Source of the DNA: Lunularia cruciata
Lineage: Eukaryota > Streptophyta > Marchantiopsida > Lunulariales > Lunulariaceae
Length of the DNA stretch: 64,000 bases
Direction: 5' to 3'
Assembly (NCBI GenBank): GCA_948567375.1
Contig: OX419758.1
Location: forward strand, 53,769,473-53,833,472
The position numbers and the translations under genes were made by a program. Below, in pieces: positions 12,050 to 24,179 of this stretch. The notes under the pieces were generated by a model. That model made no database searches, was not told where the DNA came from, and saw only the letters and a list, made by a program, of their open reading frames with translations. Position 1 is the stretch's first letter. The number at the start of each line of letters is the position of its first letter.

Positions 12050-13200
12050 GGTGATATTCTTATCACCATGGAATCTTCAAACTTACATACAATTACTTGC
12101 TCATTTTGGAGATGACAAAGAGGCTCCCATGTGGCATTGAAAAGAGGATACTCTTTCCAAAGGATCTTATATTCTATGTGTCATTGGTGGCCACACTAGA
12201 TGTTATACCATGCAAGAATATAGTCAACTTTGTATTTTTCATAATTTTTCACCACAATTGGAGGAAGAAGGGATTGGAAACAAGTATGAAAGGAAGATAG
12301 GTTAAAAACTTTGATTCTAAAACTTGGAAGATAGAATGGAGCATCATGTTACTAAGAACTGCAAGTTTGTATGCAACAAGAGAAATGATCTAACTAATAT
12401 CAAATAGACCTATCCAATTTGTAACAAGTTTATGAACTTGGGTGTCAAGAGGGAGAAGGAGGTTACTAGAGGGAAAATAGGTGATAGGATCCCTATCACC
12501 TATTTAAAGGTGAGATCATGATGATATCAATGAACATGTTATTTTTGCCAATTTTGGGCAATAAAAAGATGAGAGAGGTTAGTGTGAGAATGTAGATAAC
12601 ATGGACAAGAAGGTAGAAGTATGAGGGACTTGAGACTGCAAAAGAAAAAAGAGAGAACCAAGAATGAGTGGATCTTTTCCATTGATAAAGAAAAGAGAGA
12701 ATCCTATACTTGCTTGCTTGGAATTATAATAGGCAAATTTGGCAACCATAAGACAAGTACCTCAATTGGTGTGATAAACATTGACAACAACATGTAATGT
12801 ATCTTTCAAAGTATGAATAGTGCATTTGGTTTGCCCATCAATTTGAGGATGATAGGTTATAGATAAGGCAACCTTAGTGATGAATATCTTGAAGAGCGCT
12901 TGCCAAAATTTGTCAACAAATTGGAGATCATAATCAAAGATGAGAATCCTTGGCATCCCATGGTGCTTGAAGATGGTATTGAAGTAGATCTTAGACAACA
13001 CTTCAGCATGCACTATATCCAAAGTAGGTACCAAATGAATTTGCTTGCCAAGCTTACCAACAAACATCACAATTGATATATGGTCCTGGTCCAACTTGGG
13101 CAAGGATGTGATGAGATCTAAGCTCACATGTTCTCATTGGGCAAAAGGAATTGGTAGGGATGAAAGTAGTCCACCAAGATTTTGGTTGCCTATCTTGTTA
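12050..13200 (-). pseudogene. D integrase and chromodomain region
   Basis: The frame at 12762-13127 reads MSLDLITSLPKLDQDHIS and later FKHHGMPRIL and TYHPQIDGQT, all integrase-core landmarks with close equivalents in A (28747-28953). Nearer 12110-12190, the plus strand is the complement of a chromodomain block (GCCACATGGGAGCCTC-type) shared with A. Broken, older than A. Confidence 0.8.
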
Positions 13201-15067
13201 CATTAGCATATGTCTTATGATCAAATGAACTCTCAAACCTCTCATGCTATGTTTTGCCTCCACCATTGGTACTATTAACTACTCAATGTGTGGTCTACAC
13301 CTATATGACCAATGATTTATAAAGCATGTGCTCTTTGAATTTTTACAAGTTGTAGATATCCCATAGTTGGAACATATTTTGATGCTTGCAAAAAAGAATG
13401 TCATCCTTAAATCATAAAGTGTTATTCTCTTTATCATGTGCTACAAGGCACAAGATGAAAGAAGAGATATTGTTGTAATGTAGTCTTGAACCTTATTTTT
13501 ACCTTTTAGTCCATCACCATCATGGTGATTGATGTTATTATGGGGGATTTAGGAAGAATCTTCAAATCTAGTTATTTGGATAGTGCATCAAGATTGACAT
13601 GGAACTTTTTGAGCTTGTACTTAAGCTTGATATCAAACAATGATAGTTGTTTCTCCCATTGATGATATGGATTCTTCATGTGCTCCAAATGTAAGGTTTG
13701 CAACAAGGGTGATCTATACAAATTATCACTCATTTCACCACAAAATAATGTCTATACTTCTTTGTTGCATAGACCATTGCAAGTTGTTATCAATCTTGAC
13801 TGGAATAATTCTTTTCTATTAGATTTAGTTTGCAAGATACAAAGAAAATAGTGTGTAATACAAGCTATCAAGAAATTTATATTGCAATACAAATTAAATT
13901 GCATAATAAGAAGTATCAAATTCAACTACACAAGTAGTTAAGGATGATATGGTCATGAGAATATCATATCTTTCAGTTTCTTGAAAGCTTCTACTTGCTC
14001 AGTGGTCCACTCAAAGCTTATTATCTTCTCCAAGAATCAATCAATGGTGCAGTCACATGAGCATAGTAGTGGATGAACTATTGATAAAAACTTGCAAATC
14101 CATTAAATCCCTAAACTTCCATGGTGTCCTTAAATATAGGCCAATTGATTGTGGCCTTGATACCTTCTGCTAAAACTATATGGCCAAAGAAGGTAACTTC
14201 TTTTTGCCAAAAGATACACTTGGACTTCTTTAAATAGAACTTCCATTGTCGTAGTTGTCATAAGATTTCTTGTATGTTGTTCTTGTGTTTCACCTCTATC
14301 TTATTGTAAATTAAAATGTCATCCAAGAATATTATCACATATCTATCCAATAGCTTGTCTAACACTCACTGAATTTAATCAATGAAGACTATATTAGCAT
14401 AAATGAGCCAAGAAGGTAAAACTCTCCATTCAAAATGCCTATACCCTATACAAAAGGTAGTATTCTATACATCTTCCCCATCTATAGAAATTTACAAATA
14501 GCCACTTTGAAGAATCAACTTTGAAAAATATCATGCTCCACTCAATTGATCCTACAAGTCATCAATCTAAGGTAAGAGATTAGTATTTTTTCATAGTTGT
14601 TTTATTTAGATCATGATAATTAATATAAATTAAAGCTTCCCATCCTTCTTTGGTATGAATAATGTTGATGCTCCTCAAAGAGATGTGCTATATCATATGA
14701 AATCCTTCTCCAACAACTTGGTCAATTTTTTCCAAAGTTCTTCTTGCTCCTTTGATGAGAGCAAATAGGTCTACTCATTAGAGCACTTCTTGGTATAGCT
14801 CATACTTGAAAGGCATACCTTGATCAAAAAGTATCCCATTCAGCATATCAACTAGAAATATGTCTACAAAATCTTGGACTATTTGATCAATCATTGCCTT
14901 TTGAGGTTTCTTATCATCATCAACTTCCCCTTATGCAAGAGGCTTAATCCACATAGCAAAAATAGGAATATCTTCCTCAAAAGACTCGTTTTATAGTTTC
15001 TGTACTAAGAAAGGCTTGTTTGATATTTGATATATTAATTCTTAGTTGTCTTCCTCAAAGGTGCTAG
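13200..15067 (-). pseudogene. D RNase H and reverse transcriptase region
   Basis: Aligns along its length with A between about 29.1 and 31.0 kb. Examples are 13980-14040 with 29815-29870 (RNase H) and 14560-14760 with 30370-30600 (RT). C0 begins at 15068, and the D sequence resumes at 33722 with the protease. Broken. Confidence 0.75.
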
Positions 15068-15668
15068 TGTAATACCATTAGCTCAACAAATTATCTAGAG
15101 GTGGAAATTGGCTTGGTAATACTTTTAGGAAAATTAAACATGATATATACATGATTCTAAGCAGAAAAAATAGAAGTGTCATTAAAAGAAACCTTCCACT
15201 AATAAGGCAGAGGTCAAAAACACCCCCAAAGACTTCAAAGTTAATTTTGGATGCCTAAACAAAAGAATTAGGCCTCATAAAATAAAATATCCATTCCACT
15301 TTGGGAGAAAATGCATTGCCTTCTCACCCCCTTGTTTTTATTGTTGAGATCTTTCCAATGATACCTCACCATAATGTTCTGAGCTTCTTATAAGAAGATT
15401 CCCCAAAGATTCTCTTTAGTCAAACTTGTTTGACCAAGCAAATAGGACAATGATCAACATGTCACCAATCCATATAGCCAATCAAAGGATGTAGCTTGCT
15501 AAAATGTTACCAATCCATTTATCCATTTATTAATCTAAGGGTGTAGCTCCCTTTGAGGAGATCCTCTTTGCTATATAATAAAGACAAGGTGTTCCTTTGG
15601 GACATCAGAGTATTAAGGAATTAAACCTTGTGTTTCTCTTATGTTTCTCTTGGGGTTTCTCAGAGCAA
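15068..15668 (+). repeat. C0 5' LTR
   Basis: Begins TGTAATACCATTAGCT and aligns with the C1 LTRs and the C0 3' LTR at 33170-33721, including the TATATAATAAAGACAAGG block near 15573 and the TTTCTCTTGGGGTTTCT end. The right boundary is approximate. Confidence 0.8.
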
Positions 15669-16455
15669 TTGTTTTAATCCAATTGAGTGAATCATCATCC
15701 TTGGAGAAACACGGGCTATTGAGATTGAGTAATACTAAGGGAAGAAAAGGTAGTACAATCAATTGATTGGGTGTTTGGGAGAGAGGATGAGATTTGAGCT
15801 CTTGGAAGACAATTTCTTGCATTTCATTTTCTTTCTTGAATCCATTCCACATCAAGATTATGTACATCTAATGCAAGCAAGTGAGAGTATATTTTAGTTA
15901 CCATTTTGGAGCAAAGTTCATGGACTTAGTACTGAATTTGCCAAACACTATAATTCTACATGTTGTGATATATAATACAAAGTGGTTTAATATGATTAAC
16001 AGACTATTTTGTAATGATGCAATGGACCTAAATAAATAGAATCCTCTCACTTTCAACACTCAAGTAGAAATCTGTTATGTAGTTAGACCAAAAATTATGT
16101 TTAGGGATTTTGTAGTCCACAACTTTGGTAAGGAATATTATCAATCAGTGATAGCCTTTGAGGTCTAATGATTATCCAAATTGTCTATGCCCTTCCTAAG
16201 TGATCATATTAACCCTATATTGAAGTAAGAAGTATCGATTGAGCGTGTGAACAAATCATGGAGCCATGGTTGTAGGATTTGATGCAAGGAATGCAAGGGA
16301 CATTGCACAAGTTTCAAGGGATCAAGATGACATTAGAGGAATTACAAAGTCAAGTATGTACCTTCAAGAACAATCATGAAATGCAAAAAGGTGAATCATC
16401 CCTAAACTTTGGGTTTTGGCCAAAGTAATTATAGAGTCACTCATAACAACCCTAA
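15669..16455 (+). pseudogene. C0 leader and first part of gag
   Basis: Aligns with 17045-17830 of C1: the GAGCTATTGAGATTGAGTAA leader block, then GAGCCATGG...GATGCAAGGAAT and the AAGTCAAGTATGTACCTTC block at the gag start. C1 begins at 16456, and C0 gag resumes at 23263. Confidence 0.7.
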
Positions 16456-17044
16456 TGTAATACCATTAGCTAGACATATTATCTAGAGGTGGAAATTTGC
16501 TTGGTAATATCTTGAGGAACTTAATATATGATGGTCTAAGTAGATTAAATAGAGATGTCACCTAAAGAATACTTCCACTAATAAAGAAAATGTCGAAAAC
16601 ACCTTGAAAACTTTAGAGCCAATTTTGGAGGCCTAAATGGATGAATTAGGCCTTGAAGTAAATATCACACCTTAGTCTTTGGGGGAAAATTCATTTTATC
16701 CCATTTTTGTCTCATCAAGATTTTTCCAATGATATCTCACTCATGTTATTTTGAGCTTCCTACATGAATATTCCCTAAAGATTCCCTTTGGTCAAACTTG
16801 TTTGACCAACCAAATAAGATAAGGATTTACATGTCACCAATCCTTATAATTAATCTAAGGGTGGAGCTTGCAAACATGTCACAAATCTATGTATTTGATC
16901 CAAGGGTAGAGCTCTCTTTGAGTGGATCCTCTTTGCTATATAATAGAGACAAGGTGCTCCTTTGGAGCATCAAAGTATTGAGTATTGAGTCTTGTGTTTC
17001 TCTTATGTGTCTTTTGGAGTTTCTCTTCTCTTTAGAATATTACA
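16456..17044 (+). repeat. C1 5' LTR
   Basis: 589 bases, from TGTAATACCATTAGCT to AGAATATTACA, pairing with 22707-23262. It carries a TATA box (TATATAA at about 16937-16943) some 100 bases before the LTR end, where a promoter is expected. Confidence 0.85.
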
Positions 17045-17045
17045 A

Positions 17046-17060
17046 TAGTATCATAATAGG
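17046..17060 (+). other. C1 primer binding site
   Basis: TAGTATCATAATAGG directly after the LTR end resembles TGGTATCAGAGC, the initiator tRNA-Met site. Position supports the call more than sequence does. Confidence 0.5.
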
Positions 17061-17639
17061 TATTTTAATCCACAAGAGTGGATCTCCCCTCTTGGAGGAA
17101 CATGAGCTATTGAGATTGAGTAATTTCAAGAGGAGAAAACATAGTGCAATTGATAGATTGGGGGTGTTTTAGAGAAAGGAAGGAATAGATAGTCTTGGAG
17201 GAAAATTTCTTGCACTTCGCTTTTTGTTCTTCAATCCATTCCACATAAGATTATGTACAACCATTGTCAGCAAATAAGAATATATCTTGTTTACCATTTT
17301 GGAGTAGAGTTCATAGACATAGTAATGAATTTTCCAAACTCGGTGATTCTACTTATGGTGATGTATGATAGAGAGTGGGTTTGACAATCTTCATTTTGTT
17401 ATGATGCAATGTATACCAGATCCTCTCCCTTTCAACACCCAAGTAGAAATCCATTATGTAGTTAGACCAAAAGTGTTGTTAGGGATTTTGTAGTCCACAA
17501 ATTTGGTGAAGAATTTTATCAATGAGTGATAGCCTTTGAGATCCCAATGGTAGTCCTTATTTTCCATAATCCCTCCAAAGTGATCATATTAACCCTTTAT
17601 AGAAGTAAGAAGTAGCAATTGAGCATTTGTCATATATTG

Positions 17640-18640
17640 GAGCCATAGTTGCAAGATCTGATGCAAGGAATTCAAAACAAGTTTTGGGAGATCAAGATGT
17701 CAATGGAGGTAATTCAAAGTCACGTATGTACTTTCAAGAATGATCATGTAATGCAAGAAAGGAAATCATCCCAAAACCTAATAACAATAGCCAAAGTACA
17801 TGGTGAGTCACTCATGCCAATGACATCAATCTTGGTCAACAATGAAGCCACAATGTTATTATAGATGAAGAAGACAAGCAACATCAAGCCTTACAAGGTA
17901 TAGTGTTCCGTGGGAGTATTGATACTTTTGATTATTCACAACTCAGATTACAAATCATTCTGCAAGCATATTTGCATGTGGGTACTTGATTGATAAAGCG
18001 CTCACATGGTAACAATCATTGTTAACAAAAGGAAAAGAGATTCCGTATGAATGGCTCATCATTCAATCCATGAATTTTGTATAAATGGCTCAAATTGGAC
18101 TATGGATGTTGAAGTAGAAGAACAACATACAAGAGTACTTGGAGGCATTTTCCAATTTGCAGGTTGCAATAATCTAGATGAGTCTAATAGAAGCTAATGG
18201 CAATTTCATATAGGGTTAAAAGAGTGAACTCACCAAGAAGTAATGGTACAAATCCTCATAATGTTTTTATAGCTATTGTGTGTACTTAGAGAATAGCAAG
18301 AGCACTTGGAGGAGATGAAGGAGTAATCTTGACACAACATTGTTGGGCTAAAACATCACACTTTGGTAAACTTGTTCTTATGGAATTTGGCAACATTTGT
18401 TTGAGACCAAGGAGAACTATTGCTTCAAGGAGAACGAGGAAGGGTGGAAGAAAGGAGAGATGGATTCCAACAAGGAGAAGAGGCTTGAGCAAAAAAATTA
18501 TGCTATTAAAATTGTGGTTGATTTTAGCACACAGCCATTAATTTTCATGCTTACCTTCCTAGAGGCTCTCAACCTCCATATTGGCAACCTTTGAACAACT
18601 TGGAGAGACAAATTGAAGAGGAGGATGTTGAAATCACATC
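17640..18640 (+). pseudogene. C1 gag region
   Basis: Starts near the open stretch at 17649 (MQDLMQGIQNKFWEIKMSM) and includes a capsid-like block near 17900-18000, also found in C0 and F. It ends with the basic knuckle area around 18480-18560. A leader of about 600 bases separates it from the LTR. Broken. Confidence 0.65.
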
Positions 18641-18699
18641 ACAAAACAAAGATCATCAATAAATTTGCCTTGTGGCCTTATTGGCTCACTAGAGCAAAG

Positions 18700-18880
18700 T
18701 AAAAGTAGGAGGAGGAAGAGGACAAGTGTGCAAAGTTTGAAGAAGACTAACACACAATTGATTTTTGTAAATGGAGTCCTAGAGATAATCAAGTAGGATT
18801 ATTGATAGACCTTGGATCAACAAAGAATTTCTTGCCTTGCTTTATTGTAATAAGGTAAGGGATGGAACAAGAGAATGATG
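18700..18880 (+). pseudogene. C1 protease region
   Basis: The block around 18790-18830 reads GLLIDLGSTKNFL, a gypsy aspartic-protease active-site context. It corresponds to 24285-24335 in C0. Broken fossil. Confidence 0.65.
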
Positions 18881-19249
18881 AGAATGAAGAATTAAAATTA
18901 CTTAATGGTCAGACAAAGAGGATTGAGTCATTATCTAGAAAGGTAGCATTCACTATAAGAGAGTGTCAAGAAAAAGTTTAAATGGTGAGTGATAAGGTTA
19001 GCTTGTAATGATATGATCATAAGCATACCATGGATGGAGCACTATAACCCCACGGTCAATTGGAGAAAGAAAATATTGATAACTAGCCAATGGAGATCAT
19101 TGGAGATTGAAAAAGATTGCAAATGCAAGAATTACCTCTCTATGTCATAAGGACAATAACTATCAAAAAGACAAATAGAAGTTTCATGGATCTAATAAGA
19201 GAAGTCTAGAGTGCACAACTCAATGGACAAATTCTTGAGAATTTAAAAG

Positions 19250-20620
19250 ATGTGGTCAATGAGTTTCAAGGTTTACTCTCAAGATTACCACCAAAAAAGA
19301 GAGTTGATCATAAAATTGAGATACTTCTTGGGAAGATATCTCCTTGTTAGGCTTCATATAGACTATCATCTCATGAGTTGGAGTAGTGCAAGGCTCAAAT
19401 CAAAGATATGCTACATAAAGGGTTTATCCAACTCAACTTATTACCATATGGGGTTCTTATCTTGTTTGTGAAGAAGATGGATGGTAAAATGTACATGTTC
19501 ATTGACTATTGGACCTAAATCAACAAATGATGAAGAATAAATACCCATTACCTTGCATGGATGACTTGTTTGATCAACTTAATAGGGCAAAACACTTCAC
19601 TAAACTTGACGTATAGAGTGATTATAACCAAATCATGATCATGGAAAAAGACATACACAAAATTACATTTCAAACAAGGTATGGTCACTTTGAGTACTTA
19701 GTGATGCCATTTGGTCTTATCAATGCACCAATCACTTTCATGAGTTTGATGAATGACATATTTCATTCATACTTGGATAAATCTTTTATCATTTTCCTTG
19801 ATAAAATCTTAGTCTACAATAAGACAATGAAGGAGCATAAGGAACATATGTAAGAAGTCTTCAAGATTCTATGACAAAACTAGTTGTATGCCAAAGTTGC
19901 AAAGTGTGAGTTAGGCAAGTCTAAATTAGATTGTTATTTGGGGCATAGAGTAAGTGTGAAAGGTATTCAAGTGTTAATAGATAAAAGTCATTTGGACACA
20001 TGATGCTTTGGAAGATCAGACTCAACTCAAGATTCTTGGGATTTATGGGGTTCTATCATTGATTTGTCAAGGACTTCTCCAAGGTTGCACAACCTTTAAC
20101 AACAATAATTTTCTAGCAAAAGAAGTAGATGTGTGGAATTTCATAAGAATTGGTCTTTGATGATTGAAAGATGCATTATTACATGCACCAATCTTGAATA
20201 ATATGACACTAAATGTTCAATCAAGTTAGTTGTAGATGCATAAGGCATTGTGATAGGAGTAATCCTACAATAGGAATGGAATGATGGATGGCATCCAATT
20301 GTATATTTCTTTCAAAAGCTATTACTAGCATGGCACACAACTATCATACCACCAAAAAATAAAATTTGGGTATTGTCCTTGAAACCAAGCATTGGAAGCA
20401 TTATCTTGGTGAGAAGGTATTTGTAGTGGAGATAGACCACAAACCTCTGATCTACCTTAAGATATAGAAAGATCTATTTTGTTGCCAAATTTTTTGGGCA
20501 GAGTGGAGATAATGGTTCAACATGACAATCATATATGTGGAGGGAAAGAAGCAACTTGTAGAATCATTCACTCAAATACCTATGGTAAATAATTTGGTGG
20601 TCAAGGTCAAGATGAATCTA
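19250..20620 (+). pseudogene. C1 reverse transcriptase and RNase H region
   Basis: The open stretch 19635-19853 contains FQTRYGHFEYLVMPFGLINA followed by TFMSLMNDIF, the signature RT palm block of Ty3/gypsy. The following YxDD-region text (LDKSFIIFLDKILVY) is also visible. RNase H equivalents lie near 20200-20600 (VVEIDHKPLIYL-type text around 20430). Broken. Confidence 0.8.
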
Positions 20621-20639
20621 AAATTTTAGCGAAGGATTC

Positions 20640-21584
20640 TTCCTTCTATGAATACTAACCCACAAATTGTAGGAGCTCAATCATCCAAATTCATAACCAG
20701 TACCCAAGGACTCACCTTTTGTGCTAGCAAGTTATGGATCCTGGATGCTCTAGATATAAGAACCACCATCCTAGCAAAATGTCATGATTCTATCATTGCA
20801 AGTCACACTAGGGTGGACAAGACATTAGATGCAGTCCAATGCCAAGATGAGCAAAGATGTAATGGAGTACCTTCAAATTAGGCTCACATAGGACTCCTTC
20901 AACCTCTTTCTACCCCTACATAATGTTGGGAGCAAATGAACATAGATCTAGTTTATGAATTGCCCAAGACTAACTCAAGGTTTGATTCCATTGTAGTCTT
21001 TATAGACTACATTGGCAAAATGATTCATGTGTGTAAAATGTGATTGCTACACAATTAGCTCAATTGTACTTAGCTGGAGTCTTTTCTCACTATGGTCTAT
21101 CTTGAGTGCTCATCACCAAATCAAGGTACTCAATTAACTAGTTTATTTTGGAGAACACTCTTTGACATCTTCAAACCAAACTTGCCATGTCCATGGCATA
21201 CCATCCACAAACCAATGGACAAACAAAGCGGGCCAATTGCACTATCAAGGACATGCTCCAAGGCTTCATCTTAGAGGAGCAAGAAAAGTGAGACAAATTA
21301 CTTCTATTGGTAGAATTTACCTATAACAATTTAGTGAATACATCTACACATGTCATACTATTCTTCTTCAAGTATGGAGAACATCCTTTCACACCTGCAA
21401 GCTTGGTAACGATCCACCCAATGGCTACAAAAGTTATTGATATCAATGCTTTTGTTTTTAGAGTTCAATAGAGTGTAGAGATGCCAAGCATAGGTTGCAG
21501 ATCACCCAAAATTGATAGAAACAATGTATAGATTCACATTGCAAGCACATGGAGTTCAACATTGGGGATCATGTGTGGCTATCC
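20640..21584 (+). pseudogene. C1 integrase region
   Basis: The frame at 20648-20881 gives TTILAKCHDSIIASHTRVDK, the zinc-binding start. Core blocks follow around 20940-21260 (DLVYELPKTNSRFDSIVVF and the NLPCPWHTIHKPMDKQS stretch). A solo E LTR interrupts the region at 21585. Confidence 0.78.
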
Positions 21585-22258
21585 TATGAGCCGGCCTGTC
21601 TCTCACTCAATATGAACCTCCTATGGCTATTATGGTAGTGCACCATGGACTAAGAAGGCAAAGAATCCCAACTCTATCATCCTTCCCCAAGGCTAACATT
21701 CCAAGATTCAAACCATTGCTCACTAGAGAACTCAATGAGAGAAAGATAGTTGCAAATGAAAGGATGATGAGTACCTCCTCATCCCTAGTTTATATACTTG
21801 TGAAATAGTTATGCACCAAAGTTACTAATTATATGAGTAACTCAAGTTACTAGACTAAAAGTCTAAATAAATATTGATACTCATAGGATTATTCTTGTAA
21901 GCATGTAATCTTATCTTGACCCAACCATTAAGTCAAGGATTCTTTTGCATGGGCTATCTTTGGACTGTAGAAGAATCCAAAGCAAAAAGGCTTGTGGGTC
22001 TAAGAGTTCTCAATTCTTTCCTCAAGCCAAACACCTAAAAATAATACCAAGGTCAATACACTAAAATCCAAAATAATAGTGCTCATCTTTTCTACTTCCT
22101 CTAAAGCAAAGTCCCTTCTATCTTAGCTATGATTAACTTTAGCTAATCATGTTTAATATAAAACCATCCTTTATCTTTATATAAATAATATCTCTCAAGT
22201 ACTTATAATATCAAACTTAATATCACAATAACACATAAATGCACAAAAAGGTGTTATA
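21585..22258 (-). repeat. E-family solo LTR inside C1
   Basis: 674 bases matching 2793-3479 and the reverse of 46216-46907. C1 integrase text runs up to it (GGATCATGTGTGGCTATCC) and resumes after it (CCACAACCATCC). C0 has this junction unbroken at 27071-27098 (GGCTATCCACAACC). That comparison defines the insertion. The duplicated target is imperfect: ATCC on one side, GTCC on the other. Confidence 0.87.
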
Positions 22259-22692
22259 GTCCACAACCATCCTCACATTAGTTGGTGCTTGTAAGCTTTG
22301 ACCTCTATTGGGTTTTTTTTTGGGCCTTTTCCCATCCTCCATCAAATTGGCATAATGACCTATCACTTCAAGTTATCATGACACGTGAAGATCCATCCAA
22401 TGTTCCATGTTTCCTTACTATGTAGATATGCACTCCAACCACCTCACTTTCTTTCCATACATGAATTTAGACCTTGTCCAACACTCATTGATGGCATGGA
22501 GGAATATGAAGTTAAATATATTCTCCACAAATGCATCTATAGTACCAACCATCCGCATGTGGAATATCTCATACATTGGAAAAGGTATCCATTGTATGAG
22601 GCAACATGGGAACCTACAACTAACTTGACCCATGCATTGGTGTTAGTGCAATCTTTTGAGCAACAACTTCCCAATGAGAACATTATATCTTA
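22259..22692 (+). pseudogene. C1 integrase C-terminus with chromodomain
   Basis: The open stretch 22385-22693 gives MKIHPMFHVSLL, then a canonical chromodomain: EEYEVKYILHKC, VEYLIHWKRYPLYEATWEP and TNLTHA. The aromatic-cage positions typical of canonical chromodomains (Y, W and the WEP block) are present. Chromodomains on chromovirus integrases bind methylated histone H3 and direct integration to heterochromatin. It is the best-preserved piece of C1, part of a broken element. Confidence 0.9.
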
Positions 22693-22693
22693 A

Positions 22694-22704
22694 AATAGGA
22701 GAGG
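22694..22704 (+). other. C1 polypurine tract
   Basis: AATAGGAGAGG lies immediately before the 3' LTR and would prime plus-strand synthesis. The C0 equivalent ACAGGAGGAAG sits at 33157-33167. Confidence 0.65.
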
Positions 22705-22706
22705 TT

Positions 22707-23262
22707 TGTAATACCATTAGCAAGACATATTATCTAGAAAAATTGGTTTGGCAATATCTTAAGAAATGTTATATATGATGATCTAAGTAAAGATATCATC
22801 AAATAAAGATATCACCAAAAGAATACTTTTAATAATAGTGCAAAGGTTGAAACATCTTGAAAACTTCAAAGTCAATTTTGGAGGTCTAACGGATGAATTA
22901 GGTCTCAAAGTTTAAATGAGTTCCTTCTTTCCTTTGTTGATCTTGTCAAGAGCTTTCCAATATTATTTCACCCATGTTGTTTGACTTTCTCATAGAAAGA
23001 ATTCCAAAAGATTCCCTTTGGTCAAATACCAAATAGAACAAGGATCAACATGTCACCAATCCACACAACTGATCTAAGGGTTGCACTTGCTGACATGTCA
23101 TCACTCCATGTATCTGATTCAAGTGTGGAGTTCTCTTGAGTGGATCCTCTTTGCTATATAATAAAGATAAGGTGCTCCCTTGGGGCATTGGAGTACTGAG
23201 GGATGAATTTTTATTTTCTCTTGTATTTCTCTTGGGGTTTCTTCCTATCCTTGAAACATACA
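22707..23262 (+). repeat. C1 3' LTR
   Basis: 556 bases starting TGTAATACCATTAGC and ending ACATACA. It aligns with 16456-17044, including the GCTATATAATAAAGATAAGG promoter block. The two C1 LTRs are visibly diverged, so the insertion is not recent. Confidence 0.83.
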
Positions 23263-24130
23263 CTTGATCAACAATGAAGCCACCTCATTATTTCAGATGA
23301 AGAAGACATGCAACATTGACTCTTACAAGGGATAATGTTCCATGGAAGTAGTGGAAGATTGGATCTCTATAATGAATTAATACTTTTGATTATTAAGAAT
23401 AGAGATCACTAATCATTCTTCAAGCATGTTTGCATGTGGGTACTTGACCTATAAAGCCTTCACATGGTACAATTTTTGAGAATGATCAGTGTTGGCATAA
23501 GGAAGAGAGATCACTTAAACAGCAATGCAAGAGGGATTGTTGAATAATTTTCAAATTATGGATGTTATGTAGATGGTTCAAACCTGACTATGGGATTTGA
23601 AGCAAAAGAACATCATCCAAGAATATGTGGAGCTATTTCTTGATTTGAAGGTTGCACTAACCGATATGAGCCTAGCAAAAACTCTTGATAATTTTAAATA
23701 GAGGTTAAAAGAGTAAATTTATCAAGAGGTAATGATACAAAATCCTCACACTATATTTGAAGCCATTGCGTGTGCTCAAAGAATAGTAAGAGCGTTTGGA
23801 GGAGATGAAAGAGTAGTCTAAATACAACACTATTGGGTTGAAACACCACAATTTGGTGAACCTGTCTCTATAGAATTGTGTGACATTCATTTCTGAGACC
23901 AAGGAGCATGATTGCTCTAAGGAGAAGAGAGACGTGTCAAAGAAAGGAGAGATTGATTCCCACAAGGAGAAGGGACTTGAGTGGAACAACAATGTTGTTA
24001 CAATTATGGCCAATTTGGGCACATAGCTATCAATTGTCATGCTGACCTTCTTATGAGCCATTGGTCTCCATATAGACAACCTTTGAACAACTTGGAGAGA
24101 TGAATCAATGAGCAGGATGCTAAAATCACA
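23263..24130 (+). pseudogene. C0 gag region (after C1)
   Basis: Aligns with 17830-18640 of C1 from the first bases. A knuckle-like block, YGQFGHIAINCHA, lies near 24000-24045. A basic stretch and the spacer to protease follow. Broken. Confidence 0.7.
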
Positions 24131-24179
24131 TTAGAAAACAAAGATTGCTAGTAAATGTACCTTGTAGTCTTATTGGCTC

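Larger units (their letters stand above)
16456..23262 (+). mobile_element. C1: chromovirus inserted in C0 gag
   Basis: Plus-strand Ty3/gypsy element of about 6.8 kb including a nested solo E LTR. It has LTRs at both ends, a primer site, gag, PR, RT, RH, IN, an almost perfectly readable chromodomain, a polypurine tract and a 3' LTR. The C0 gag reading resumes straight after it (GATCAACAATGAAGCCAC at 23266 equals GGTCAACAATGAAGCCAC in C1 at 17833). Flanks CCTAA and CTTGA differ by two transitions and may be an aged target duplication. Broken in several places. Confidence 0.87.
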
